The notes below the pieces were generated by a model, which was not told where the DNA came from, made no database searches, and worked only from the letters and a program-made list of their open reading frames with translations. Below, in pieces: positions 35,201 through 45,889 of a stretch of DNA of 64,000 bases. The translations under genes and the position numbers were made by a program. The stretch's first letter is position 1. Each line of letters opens with the position of its first letter. The DNA is from Cycas panzhihuaensis (lineage: Eukaryota; Cycadophyta), in NCBI GenBank assembly GCA_023213395.1, contig CM041465.1, forward strand, positions 230,833,741 to 230,897,740, in the 5' to 3' direction.

Positions 35201-36360
35201 GCACGCTCAGCTAATAAGGTCCATACTCATAAGGATTGGTCCATCCATAATAATCTTCTCTTATACCAAAATCACATATTAGTACACCCCCACTTAGTTT
35301 TTATCCTACAGATTTTATCAAAATATCGTTCTTCCCCTCTTGGTGGTCATTCTGGTTTTGATAAAACTTACCATCGAATACGTTCTAATTTCTTTTGGCT
35401 AGAAATGAAATCTACCATCCTTACTTTTATCTCAGAATGCGACACATGTAAGCGTAACAAAGCTAATACAAAACCCTAATCATGCCTCCTTCAACCACTA
35501 CATATCCCATAAGGCAAATGGCAAGATATTGCTATGGACTTTATAATGGGCTTACCATTATCTGTTGGATCTGACTCCATTTTAGCAATCATAAATAGGT
35601 TGAAAAAATATGCCCACTTCTTACCTATCCACATAACCTATAAAGCTCCATGTATCACTAACATTTACATCTAGACAATATTTCATTTGCATGGTTTTCC
35701 ATCCACTATCATCTGTGATCATGACCCTAAATTCACTAGCTCATACGGCGGAAGCTATTACGCATTAGGAACATCATTTAATATGAGTTTGGTATACCAT
35801 CCATAGACCGATGGCCAATCTGAGGTCCTTAACAAAACACTGGAGACCTAATTACGTTGCTTTACATCTGACCACCAATCTAAATGGACATCGTGGCTAG
35901 CCCTAGTTGAGTATTAATACAACTCCTCATACCATTTAGCTATTGGAAAGTCCCCATTCTTGGCTCTTTATGGGTATCCCATGCCATCCCACCATACCTT
36001 AGCCACCAACCTCAACACGATAGCAGTACAACAAAAACTATAGTATATGGACCAAATTCTCCATACCCTTAAAGAAAATCTATCCATGGCCTAGAATCGA
36101 ATGAAACAATTAGTAGACTACCACCGCTCTAATTGCTCCTTCAATATTGGTGATCTTATATTCCTTTGTCTCCAACCCTATAAGAAACAATCCCTTTTCC
36201 ATCATAAGAATCATAAACTTATCCCTCAATATTATAGCCCCTATAAAGTCCTTAAACGTATTAGTGAAGTTGCATATACTCTTGACCTTCCCCCCACCAC
36301 AAACATCCATAATATTTTTTATGTCTCCTATCTTGAGTATCTAAGCAAAACCCATATTCC
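35201..36360 (+). pseudogene. Chromovirus integrase
   Basis: A zinc-binding HHCC region is seen as GGHSGFDKTYHRI through FFWLEMKSTI to ECDTCKRNKA (35340-35465). The DDE core includes WQDIAMDFIMGLPLSVGSDS (35520-35580), ICDHDPKFTSSYGGSYYALG (35710-35770), and YHP, stop, TDGQSEVLNKTLE. In the last, the catalytic Glu context is kept. The GPY/F module reads YYSPYKVLKRISEVAYTLDL (36220-36280). Stops occur at Arg, Gln and Trp positions. Confidence 0.92.
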
Positions 36361-36570
36361 CCAGATAACCCTTATAATTTTGGATGAAGAGCAAACCTTG
36401 TCAGTACCCCCAGAATATATACTAGCTACTAGATAACATCATCTCTGGAATTAGTCCAATTCAGAATATTTGATATAGTGGATAAGCTACAACTCCCGAA
36501 GCAACTTGGGAGTCTGATGATTTTGTCAAAAAACACTTACATCTCACATGCCTTGAGGACTCGATATTTT
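36361..36570 (+). pseudogene. Chromovirus chromodomain
   Basis: After the linker TLSVPPEYILATR the chromodomain follows: SNSEYLI, stop at the Lys/Gln position, W, then decayed NLGV for the conserved TWE segment, and FCQKTLTSH. The aromatic residues (Y, W) that form the histone-binding cage in group I chromodomains are partly visible. Frame closes near 36570 at the polypurine tract. Confidence 0.75.
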
Positions 36571-36582
36571 AAAGGAGGGACC
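36571..36582 (+). promoter_or_regulatory. Chromovirus polypurine tract
   Basis: AAAGGAGGGACC immediately precedes the 3' LTR. Confidence 0.85.
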
Positions 36583-36951
36583 TATTACATAACTTATCAC
36601 GTTAAGTTATGTAAACCACTAGTATCTGAGAGAGTTGTCGAGGTTATAAGATAAGGTTAATTATGGAACTTCGTGCATGTGCTGACAAGCTAGCCAATGG
36701 TATGTAAGGATGCTATGCCGTCTAATAGAATGTAAGGCCTCTTAGACTGTTAATAGGATTACATGTAAATGACCCTTTTTTGTCTATATAAGGGTCATAA
36801 ATTATAAATGATAGTTATCTTGATGTAACATTTTATAAAGATTATGCTCTGATGCTCTCTATTTTGGTGATCATTTAGCGCTCTAGTATTCTTGTGAAGT
36901 TCTTAGTTAATTTGTTTGTCCCATTGGATAGAACAATGTAGAAATGTCCCA
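36583..36951 (+). repeat. Chromovirus 3' LTR
   Basis: 369 bases, TATTACATAA to AATGTCCCA, followed by TAGAT. TATA box TCTATATAAGG at 36782-36792. Lacks an approximately 44-base block present near the end of the 5' LTR. Confidence 0.92.
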
Positions 36952-37178
36952 TAGATAGCCTACAATATTAAATGTAACTCGTTAAAATCCTTAATTAGGA
37001 GCTCAATATCAAATATAGATAAGTTAATTAGATTTATGCCAATTGGTAATTGTAACTATCTCTTTAATTTAGAAAATATTCTTTGTAGCCTTAGGTTGCA
37101 TGGTAAAGTAGGAATTTACATGCTTAAGCCTGGTACTTAGACTACTAGACCATCACCAACATCTATAAATATAAAATA

Positions 37179-37530
37179 TGATGGGGCTAATATTCCTCAT
37201 CTAACTCCCACCTTAGAGACATATGACCACATACTTCTTCATGGTAAGTAAGGTAAGATTATTTATTGTACATTATCATTATTTTATATTATTTTGAATT
37301 GGAGGTTGAGGAGGTTTTCCTCCTTCCTAAAAAATATATATCTTATAGGGTTCTAAACCTTAGTGTTTACTAACACCACCAACTATTGGAAATATTATGT
37401 ACTCTCTTCATAATGGGTTAATACAATGGTATTTCACAAGTGTACTTTAAATATAGCTTGAGTTATATGATTTCACTCCTGCGTTGGTTAAATCTAACAT
37501 TGTATCAGAGTACTTTGATAAATTCTAACA
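37179..37530 (+). repeat. 5' LTR of the gag-only copia-like element
   Basis: 352 bases, TGATGGGGCTAAT to ATTCTAACA. Its last 35 bases contain an inner CTAACATTGTATCAGAG, a copy of an LTR end plus primer site, before the true end. Confidence 0.85.
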
Positions 37531-37542
37531 TGGTATTATATT
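37531..37542 (+). promoter_or_regulatory. Decayed primer-binding site
   Basis: TGGTATTATATT lies where TGGTATCAGAGC is expected, directly after the LTR. A better-preserved TTGTATCAGAG sits 31 bases earlier, inside the LTR end. Confidence 0.55.
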
Positions 37543-39570
37543 GTAGATCTTGGCCACCTATATCAGAGCATTGATTTCACTTCACAATAAGTAAATACTT
37601 CAGTTTTATAAAGTTTATTAATATTTTTATACAGTTTTTTACTAGTATTTGACTATTTTTTATATGTATAATCTATTTAATCATGGTTTCTTTTAGATTT
37701 TTGTAGCTATAGTATGCACATTTATCCCAACGTTTCTAGTCATTTACAACCTCTTACAGTAGCTTGTTCACTCATTTACACTCATCTAGGATTTGGATCT
37801 AAGTTTTCTAAAGAAGACGAATGAAAAATCACATTTTTCATTCACTACAACTCTAATATTGATCATTTCTTCTTGTTGGAGCTTTATTTGTTATTTTGAC
37901 AACCCTAAACCCATTCTTACTTCTTGTTAGAGGAGATTTGAGGTGTTTTCAGGTTTTATTTTTCTCAATTTTGCTCAATTAGGCTCCTACAACCCCCTAG
38001 ACTTCCACAGCTCTGTTCTCCTTAATATAATATTATTTTTCAAAAATTCCATATTTATTGGGTACCTCTCATTATTGTGTCCCTTTCTATAAATTTTTGT
38101 CTTATTCTAAGGCCATTTGATCCCCTTTTTAGGGTTCTGCACTCTTGCTTTGATTTGTCATTTTTACGTGCAAGTCACACAAGCCTCAAAAAAGGTACAT
38201 GCGTTATTTTTGTGATATCTCTACAACCATTTCTCTAATTTCTAAACTATCTAAAGTGCTAGAAAGTTGATCTAGAGCTCTACAACTTGGAGTCTTCATT
38301 TACTTGATTTGGGCCATTTTTACAGAGTTTGATTAGGTCAAAGTTGGCCTTTATTTATTGTACATATTTCATTAGCCATAAATAGGTCTATTCACTGTTT
38401 CTTTAATAACTTGAGTTCTACAACTCCGTTTCTTAAGTTGTCTAAACTATTGGAAAGGTCTCTCAGATCTCTTTGTAACAGAATAGGTTTCATCTTATTT
38501 TGAAATTATTTTATAGGTCATTAATATCCTTGAATTGAAGGCTCTATTTCATGGTTTATTTTATTTTAGACACTTTTAGAAATATTTTAAGCTAAATGTT
38601 CTTTCCAACTAATTATATTTGATTAATATTTATATACTAACTAATTATTGATGATCTTTTATATTTTTTATAAGATTTACAAGTTATTTTATAGTCTTTT
38701 AGCTTCATTTTTTGCTTCTAGAGCAGTAGGAGCCCTATTACATTCAAAAGCTATAAATGGGTAAATCTTACCTTATTATTTTCTTTCTATTTCATCTAAA
38801 ACTAGATCTAAGTGACTTTCTTACTTGTTTAAGGAGTTTTCTTTGAGTATTTATGCCTACTTAAGGCCATTTATCTTCTTGATTGCTTCAACAAGTACAC
38901 CTTATTTACAAAAGAATCCACTAAAGAGCTGACCTTTATTTCACTTATATTACATCTAGAGTCATTTTCAAGCAATTCTATGCACTTTGAGCTCATTATT
39001 TCATAAATTGAAAGAACTTTTATTTGCCTTAAGGCTCTCATATCTCTTGAAATCACATAATTATATCATTGCATAAGTTATTAGTATAGTTTTTTATTCT
39101 TTCAAGCTTTAAGGCTCTTTTTTAACCAAGGATATCATTGCACTTTTATATACATCATCTTTCATTACAAGGTCTCTTATATACATCCTTGTTGAAAAGA
39201 TTATAAGCCATTTATATTCATCTTATTGAAAAGAATTATAAGTTTTATCTTTATTTCTTAAAAAATCTTATTAGTTTTAAAGATTGATTAGTTGTCTTGA
39301 TTGAAAAGTACTAGAATACTTGAAAGGTTATCTCCTTGATTGAAATGGCATTTGAGTATTTGAAAAGATCATCTTCTTGATTCATTTACTTATAACTTGT
39401 TATTGATTCATTGAATATAGTCTCATTGAAAGTTAATACATTCTCATTAAAAGTTGTTTAAAGTTATTTTTTCAAGGAGCTTCTTCCATTTGAAAGATAT
39501 AGCTTGCATAAGAAAACCTTCATCCTATTTTTTGGTTAAGCTACTTTGCATTAAGATGTTCATTTTAAAA

Positions 39571-39648
<78 letters not shown>

Positions 39649-40215
39649 GATACATTCTTTCAAGCAAGTTGCTTACTTTATGTTTTAAAGAGTATATTTT
39701 AGAATCATTTGTTTATTTTTTTTAATTTAAAAAGGCTCATTTGATGGTTACTTATCTTTAATAAGGAATTAAAAGCGAAAGACCACTTCAACATTGTAAA
39801 TCATTTCAAGTTACACTTCATTGCATATGATTATTTAAAGGTATATTATTCTCTTTTAATCCCACTTTTGAAGTCTTATGAGAATTAATCTACAAATAGC
39901 ATTCATTGAAAGGATATACTTTCCTTTAGGATCAAGTTATTTTTTATTTATGAAAGTAGCCATTTAAAATTCTTTATATATATCAAATTCTTTGACTCTC
40001 ATGTAAAAGGCACATTCAAATTAATTTAAGGTTGTCTTCATCATATTTGAAAGCTCAAATCATACTATATTATATTGCATTATATTACTCTTTAATTTTA
40101 AGACTCATATATATCCTTTAAAAGATTCATCTCATCTCAAAAAAAGCATTTATCTTGTATTGATTAAGGAAGATATACCTCTTATTTCATTAGATGTTAT
40201 AATTCATTGATTATA
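37543..40215 (+). other. Long leader of the gag-only copia-like element
   Basis: No protein family recognised. T-rich, with many short repeats built on CTTGATTGAAAAG and CATTGAAAG between 39180 and 39470, and a long (TA)n block. Open frames here (for example 38871-39056 minus, 39454-39648 plus) look like chance; the latter runs through the TA repeat. Confidence 0.5.
39575..39645. repeat. (TA)n microsatellite
   Basis: About 71 bases of uninterrupted TA. Such tracts extrude cruciforms easily and are hard to sequence, so the length may be unreliable. Confidence 0.95.
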
Positions 40216-40915
40216 ATGGCTATGGATGATATCAGCACTAGGTTTCCTATATTTGATGGGATAAATTTTTAAATTTAGAAATATATGTTGAAATTACACT
40301 TTATTGAAAATGACCTTTAGAAATTCGTAGAATATGGTTACCTAATGAATGAAGCAAAATTTAGAAAACTTTAAAAAGATAATGAAGCCCTAACACTAAT
40401 GCTTTATACCATAAATGATAATATACTTAATCATGTTTATGATATGACTGCATTTAAATCTATTTGAGACACTCTCAATTCTCTTTATGGAGCAGAATCT
40501 TTTGATTTAAGTAAATTTAACTATATTAATAATGTATTTTGTGTTAGACAAATGATATAATGGGTATTTCTTAATGAAAAGTCTAATGTGGCATGTAATG
40601 TTGAAGATTCCAATAATATTAATGAATATAATAATGCATTTAATAAGGCTACATCTATATCTAACCTAGTTAATCCTCATCAAAAGGATGAACTCAAAGA
40701 TGAAGGCACTCATATTAATTTGAAGCAACTCACACCTATATTTGGACCACAATTTGTTAAAGACTATATGGTAAGGACAACGATGCAAATTGATGACTAA
40801 TTCAAAGTTGATGATGAAGTTATAAGACATGAGCATAATGACTTCTTCAAAATATTCTTGAAGCATCTATACCACAAATTCAAGGAGAACTAGAAGATGA
40901 ATGTGATGAATATTA
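40216..40915 (+). pseudogene. Copia-type gag next to the 3' LTR
   Basis: ATG at 40216 gives MAMDDISTRFPIFDGINF, stop, I, stop, KYMLKLHFIENDL, matching the copia Gag opening (FDGxNFxxWKxxM...L). Then FVEYGYLMNEAKFRKL and LMLYTINDNI, with SI, stop, DTLNSLYGAESF (family W-D-x-L...YG). The second half (CNVEDSNNINEYNNAFNKAT, HINLKQLTPIFGPQF) has no family match I know, and no zinc knuckle is seen. Stops are at Trp positions, TGG to TAG or TAA. It closes just before the polypurine tract, so Gag may be the whole coding capacity. Confidence 0.75.
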
Positions 40916-40925
40916 AGGGGAAGTA
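40915..40925 (+). promoter_or_regulatory. Polypurine tract of the gag-only copia-like element
   Basis: AAGGGGAAGTA abuts the 3' LTR start TGATGGGG. Confidence 0.7.
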
Positions 40926-41279
40926 TGATGGGGTTAATGTTCCTCACATAACTCTCACCTTAGAGACATGTGACCATATACTTCTTCATGGTAAGTAAGG
41001 TAAGACTATTTTATTATGCATTAACATTATTTTATATTATTTTGAATTAGAGGTTAAGGAGGTTTTCCTCCTTCCTCAAAAGTATATATCTTATGGGGTT
41101 CTAAACCCTAGTGTTCATTAACACCACCAGCTATTGGAAATCTTATGTACTCTCTTCACAATAGGTTAATATGATGGTATTTCACATTTGTACTTTAAAT
41201 ATGGCTTGAGTTAAATGATTTCACATACTGCTTTGATCAATTCTAACATTGTATTAGATCATTTTAGTAAATTCTAACA
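40926..41279 (+). repeat. 3' LTR of the gag-only copia-like element
   Basis: 354 bases, TGATGGGGTTAAT to ATTCTAACA. It carries the same inner LTR-end/primer-site copy as the 5' LTR, here decayed to CATTGTATTAGATC. Confidence 0.87.
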
Positions 41280-41569
41280 AAATGTATAACTTTTCTTGAA
41301 AAATAAGTACACAATTAAGGATAGTTTTAGTGAGGGTAGTCAGTCATACATTTCACATAAAATCCTTTTATAATTTTTTGTTTCATACCTATTAGTAGGC
41401 AAATTAGTGCATGCATAGGTAATAAACTATGACATTTTAGGCTAAAAAGGAATGATGTTAAAAAGTTAGTAGATATTACCAAAATGATTCATAATCATTA
41501 AAAGTAAGGAGTGATAGTGGAAGTCATGACCTAATTGAGATACCTTTGCTTTTCATGGTTTCAAATAAT

Positions 41570-42480
41570 AGTTGGGCTAAGTGATTAATTATCCCCTTTG
41601 TTATGGAGGTCTTTCTTTTTTTGAAAGATAATTCATGCCATGATTTTATTGATTACGTTACAATCCATACACATCCTCTAAGAGCCATCTTTTTTTGGAG
41701 TCAAGAGTACAAGAGCTACACATGGACTCATACTTTCTCTAATGATCCCTTTCTTTATTAATTCAGTAGCCCATTAATTTAATTATTTATTCTCCTTAGG
41801 ACTCAATCTATATATAGCTTGATTTGGTAGTGCAGATCCTAGAATCAAACCAATTTAATATTAGGTATCTCTCTTTGGTGGTAAAGCCTTTGACAATTCA
41901 TCTAGCATGATATTACTATATAGTTTTAATAATTTGACTAATTCCTATGGTATTAATACTAACTCCTCAATGTTTTTAACTTGATTCATCATCAAGGTAT
42001 AACAAGTCCTTATCTCGCTTATTTCCCTAAAGAATTCCTTTACAATTAATATAGTCTTTGCCTACCCTTCTTCTTTCATAGGTAGTAGTACAACCTTTAC
42101 ATCATCCTTTTAGAAGGTATAAGTATTCTTTCTCCTATTATAGTAGGTTTTTCTACCATACTACCATGGCCTCCCTAATAGTACATAGTGTGCATCCATT
42201 GGGAAGACATTGCACCATACCTTATCACAATATATTTACCCAATAGTAAACTTTGATAAATATTTTTTATCTACTACCACTCCACTCTCTTTCTTTACCC
42301 AAGAAATTTCATAGGGATTAGGATGCCTTCTGTATTACAATCATAGTTTTTCTATCATTTTAGTGAACACCATATTTTTATAGCTTTTACTATCAATAAC
42401 AACCTTACAAATCTTATCTTTAAAAATGCATCTCATCTAGAAGATATTATTATGCAACTATGATTTATTATCATCTATTA
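41570..42480 (-). pseudogene. Gypsy protease and start of reverse transcriptase
   Basis: Minus strand, right to left. Protease: VVIDSKSYKNMV (active-site region, decayed from IDGGSC-like), RHPNPYEISWVKKESG, IYCDKVWCNVFPMDAHYVLLG (family C-D-V-V-P-M..HILLGRPW), then KDDVKVVLLPM. RT begins at 41800: [27 protein letters not shown] and RMCMDCNVINKI (family RMCVDSRAIN). It stops near 41575; the catalytic box and everything beyond are lost, before the copia-like element at 41279. Continuous with the gag at 42600-43560. Confidence 0.85.
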
Positions 42481-43560
42481 TTTTTTTCTTTTCATATGCC
42501 TAGCTTTATTTTAGAGAAATTAAAGTTCTTATTAGCATTAGGTTCTCTCTAATGTATGTAACAACTTCTATAGTTTGTTCTTATTCCTTAGCTTGATCCA
42601 AGTTCACTTTTAGTTGTTCCCTTTGGTTTCTTGATTGGTCAAAATAATAAGAATATCCATAGGCCTTATGGCCTTATTCATTACATCTATAGTAGATAAT
42701 AGGCCTCCTAGGTGTATTACCTTCTTTATCAAAGTTTCTTCTCCTTTGGGCTCCTTTGAAACCTTAACCTCTTGGTTAGTTCTAGAGACCTCTATAATCT
42801 TTTCTACTTTCAGTCACACTTAACCTCTCCATCTAAATGGAGGATTCTCTAAAGGAGTAGTTGAAGCCACCTTGGCCTCTAAATAAGATTAATGATCCCT
42901 TATTCACCATAGATGATTTTTTAGTAGGGTTTCTACCCTATTTCTCCTCAATTATTAAAGTAAATTAGTAAGTATCTTTAACATTATTAATTCTAAGCAT
43001 GCTATATTCATCTTGGATGAAAAACTTTAAAATATTTATATGATTATTAGTCATATACTCTTTTATTTCTTCATGCTCTACCCTAATTAATAATTTATAA
43101 AATTTATCAATATAATCTTAGACACTCATCTCTCTTTGACTTAAATTCTAAAATTTTTTAAACAAAGTATGTGAGTAGTCCACTAGGAGTACCTTTTCTT
43201 TGAGTTTCTTCACCATCTTACTCCAAGTTTAAGTTTCATTCTTTCCATTTCTTACCATTTCTTTCTATAGGTGACCCTACCATATAATTGCATGAACTTT
43301 TTATTTGATGTACGTAAGTTTCACCTTCTTCTTTTTCATCATGTCCTTCCATTCAAAAATATTTTTCATACTATTCAATTAGTCAATCAGGTATTTAGGC
43401 TTTAAACTATCCTAGGCTCTAGGACATTAAGCTTCACTCTACTATTATTTTCTTCTAAGGCTTTTTAAATTCTCTTCTCATAAGATGGGGGTTCTTATGG
43501 TCCTTCTTGATCTAGCTCCACTCTAACTCTTATTTTTATTTCCACATCACTACTATACCT
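42481..43560 (-). pseudogene. Gypsy gag with zinc knuckle
   Basis: Minus strand. Gag core: KMVKKLKEKVLLVDYSHTLF near 43180, REMSVYDYIDKFYKL-like text near 43110 (family S..EY...F..L), RVEHEEIKEYMTNNHINILKF (43070-43010), IEEK near 42950. A CCHC knuckle is seen at about 42710-42655: YYRCNE, stop, GHKAYGYSYY (family C-x2-C-x3-GH-x4-C; two Cys have become Tyr). Lysine/Arg-rich linker GAQRRRNF just before it. Stops throughout. Confidence 0.82.
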
Positions 43561-43593
43561 CTTTCAACCTTGTCTATTCCTTAAAAGGATTTA

Positions 43594-44086
43594 TGTTAAA
43601 ATATATAATAGTTAATATATTTATTATTTACTTACACCTCCACCATTTATAGACATCAAAATATGTGAGATGCATACATATCCATGTTGTCACTTTATTA
43701 GATGATATAAAGGCTTGTAATATATAATAGGCTACTTATGAGGCATTCTTACTATATATAGGCACACTCACCACTTAAGAACTTAAGTAAGCAGAGAGGA
43801 GAAAGATGTAAATCATATGATCATAAGTAGAGTCCTAACTCCATAATGGGTTTTCCATGTATACATCTTGATGTCTATCTTGTGGTGATCATACATTTAG
43901 TAATGCATGGTTTATATATTTGATATTTATGTTGATTAATTCATTATGTATATATATTCATGAGTTCATATTTCTTCATTATTATTGCATCATTTATCTT
44001 AAGGTATCATAGCAACTATCATCTTATTTTAACATAGAATCAAAGCTAATCTCAATATTCCCAATATTTTATCATGGTATTAGAGC
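43594..44086 (+). repeat. Orphan LTR with primer-binding site
   Basis: TGTTAAAATATATAATAG opens at 43594; a run of mostly AT-rich text ends TTTTATCA at 44074, directly followed by TGGTATTAGAGC, a near match to the initiator Met primer site. That is the layout of a 5' LTR for a plus-strand element. No second LTR or gag was found downstream before CopD, so the element is truncated or the call is wrong. Confidence 0.4.
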
Positions 44087-44708
44087 AATTATGATCCATA
44101 TTTTATCATGAAATTCGAGCCTATGACAAGATCCAAATATGAGGTATGTTTATTGAGTTAGAAATATGCATATGCTAATGTTATGCATGACAAATTACAG
44201 GGAAGATAGAGCCAATTAAAGTTGCATACATGAGATACGATGAATCTTGATGGTATGTTAATATGTTGAGTTTATCATAAACATTCATTTATGTATGTAA
44301 GTGTCTATATTCTTGAGTATATAGGTACTTATAGTAGTCTATCAGAATAAAGTAATTAACCCATTTGTAAAAGTAGATATGTACAATAGCATGTTGATAG
44401 GTATAGATAATTTGTGATAACACTAGCAAGGTATATGACAACTCATAGTTAAGTGGCATGATATGATATTATTAAAGGAACTTTTGATGTGAAAATATTT
44501 AAATCTTGATATATGGAATATATACAAGAGCAACTTTTATTACACCAATATGAATTTTTATTATGTAGACAATAACATATATATGAATGAATTTGATTTA
44601 TATGGCACAAATTATTTATGGGGGTATAAAAAAGAATTTTACACTAATATAAATTTTATATGGGCATGCTTGTGACAAATTGATGAATATGGAAAATATA
44701 TGAGGACA

Positions 44709-44770
<62 letters not shown>

Positions 44771-45581
44771 GCGAATGTCAAACCATAAGATAATGACATG
44801 AAGAATTTACATAGAACATATATGAAACATCTTATTGAATGGTTTGATTATTATTAAGGGTATATATATGTGAAATATCTTATAGTGGTTGATTTTTTAG
44901 GTTAATGTTCTCAATGTTCAAATGCTATTTTATAATGGTATATTGTTAATAGCCAAAATGTCCCTATTTAATTAAAAAAACCCTCCATAGAGATGGGTAC
45001 TAATCAATGAAATAGAACTCTACCAAAATCATCAACATATTCTTGGCCACGTGTAGTTGGGACAACCCTCTTACTTTACATCGATATTATTCTTGTTACC
45101 TACTAATATTTTACTCACATTGTAAGATGCATACTACTTAATATTTCTAATCTAATTCTAAATCTTGTTAAATGATGATTCATTGGTAATATCATAGACT
45201 AGAAGAATATTTGTGGCACCCCGATAATATATTGTAGCAATTGTATGAAATCACTATTGACCAATAGTTTTATAAGATAATCGTAATTGGATTAAGCTCT
45301 TATTAGACCCATTACCATCCCTAAGCAGAATTCCCTACATGTAGGCTATAAGACATTATGATTAGCCCAACCTACCACATAGGTAAACCCTTAGTCGCAT
45401 TCATACCCTTGAATTAGCTGTAGAGATTTAATTATAGCTAAATATATTCTCATCTTCTTTGACTAAGATTCTACCTATACTTAATACACTTAGTATTTAC
45501 CATTAGATCGAGGTCTTATTTTGTCTATATAATAAAAGAAAGTGTGGTGAGTGACCCTTATTTAATCTAATAGGTGTTGTG
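44087..45581. other. AT-rich DNA with a (TA)n block
   Basis: No gene recognised. A (TA)n microsatellite of about 54 bases lies at 44713-44766, and shorter TATATA runs occur nearby. The right end borders the CopD LTR. Confidence 0.6.
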
Positions 45582-45885
45582 TGATGGAATTAAGGGATAG
45601 ATATAGTAGAATGACAATGTAGGAAAGGAAACCATCAATCCATAAGGATGGTGGTAATAAAGAAATTTAGGGTCTTCAAACCTTGTGAATAAATAAGTAG
45701 GACTGAGAGGGATTTGTCACACCCTTCAAAGTCTACTACTAACTGACATTGATAAACACTAGATATACTACCATCAAGATCTAACATAGTGTAGCCAAGA
45801 TATCTTTATTAATCTAGATTATCACCCTAATGTAGGTAATCTCCCCAAGACGGATACAAGCCCTAATATGAGTATTGTTCTAATA
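45582..45885 (-). repeat. CopD 3' LTR
   Basis: TGATGGAATTAAGG to TTGTTCTAATA (terminal CA decayed). It shares long strings with 59231-59534, such as CACACCCTTCAAAGTCTAC. A purine tract (minus-strand AAGGAAGAAA) adjoins at 45886. Confidence 0.87.
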
Positions 45886-45889
45886 TTTC

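Larger units (their letters stand above)
30392..36951 (+). mobile_element. Ty3/gypsy chromovirus
   Basis: A full-length, inactive chromovirus of 6560 bases with target duplication TAGAT at 30387-30391 and 36952-36956. Order: 5' LTR 30392-30804, primer site, 1.2-kb leader, gag, protease, RT, RNase H, integrase, chromodomain, polypurine tract, 3' LTR 36583-36951. RT before integrase plus a C-terminal chromodomain places it among plant chromoviruses. Chromodomains of this class bind modified histones and steer insertion to heterochromatin. Many in-frame stops and frameshifts occur throughout. The domain text is less decayed than in the neighbouring elements. Confidence 0.95.
37179..41279 (+). 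mobile_element. Gag-only copia-like LTR element
   Basis: LTRs 37179-37530 and 40926-41279 flank 3.4 kb. Target duplication AAATA (37174-37178) against AAATG (41280-41284), one decayed base. A primer site follows the 5' LTR, and an AAGGGGAAGTA tract precedes the 3' LTR. The only coding remnant is a copia-type gag at 40216-40915, placed next to the 3' LTR after a leader of nearly 2.7 kb. No protease, integrase or RT is present. It is therefore either a second TR-GAG-like non-autonomous element in this window or an element that lost all of pol cleanly before or after insertion. Confidence 0.82.

Noticed and set aside
39454-39648. Plus-strand open frame ending in a Tyr-Ile repeat
   Set aside because: The repeat is just the translated (TA)n microsatellite; the upstream part has no coding signature.
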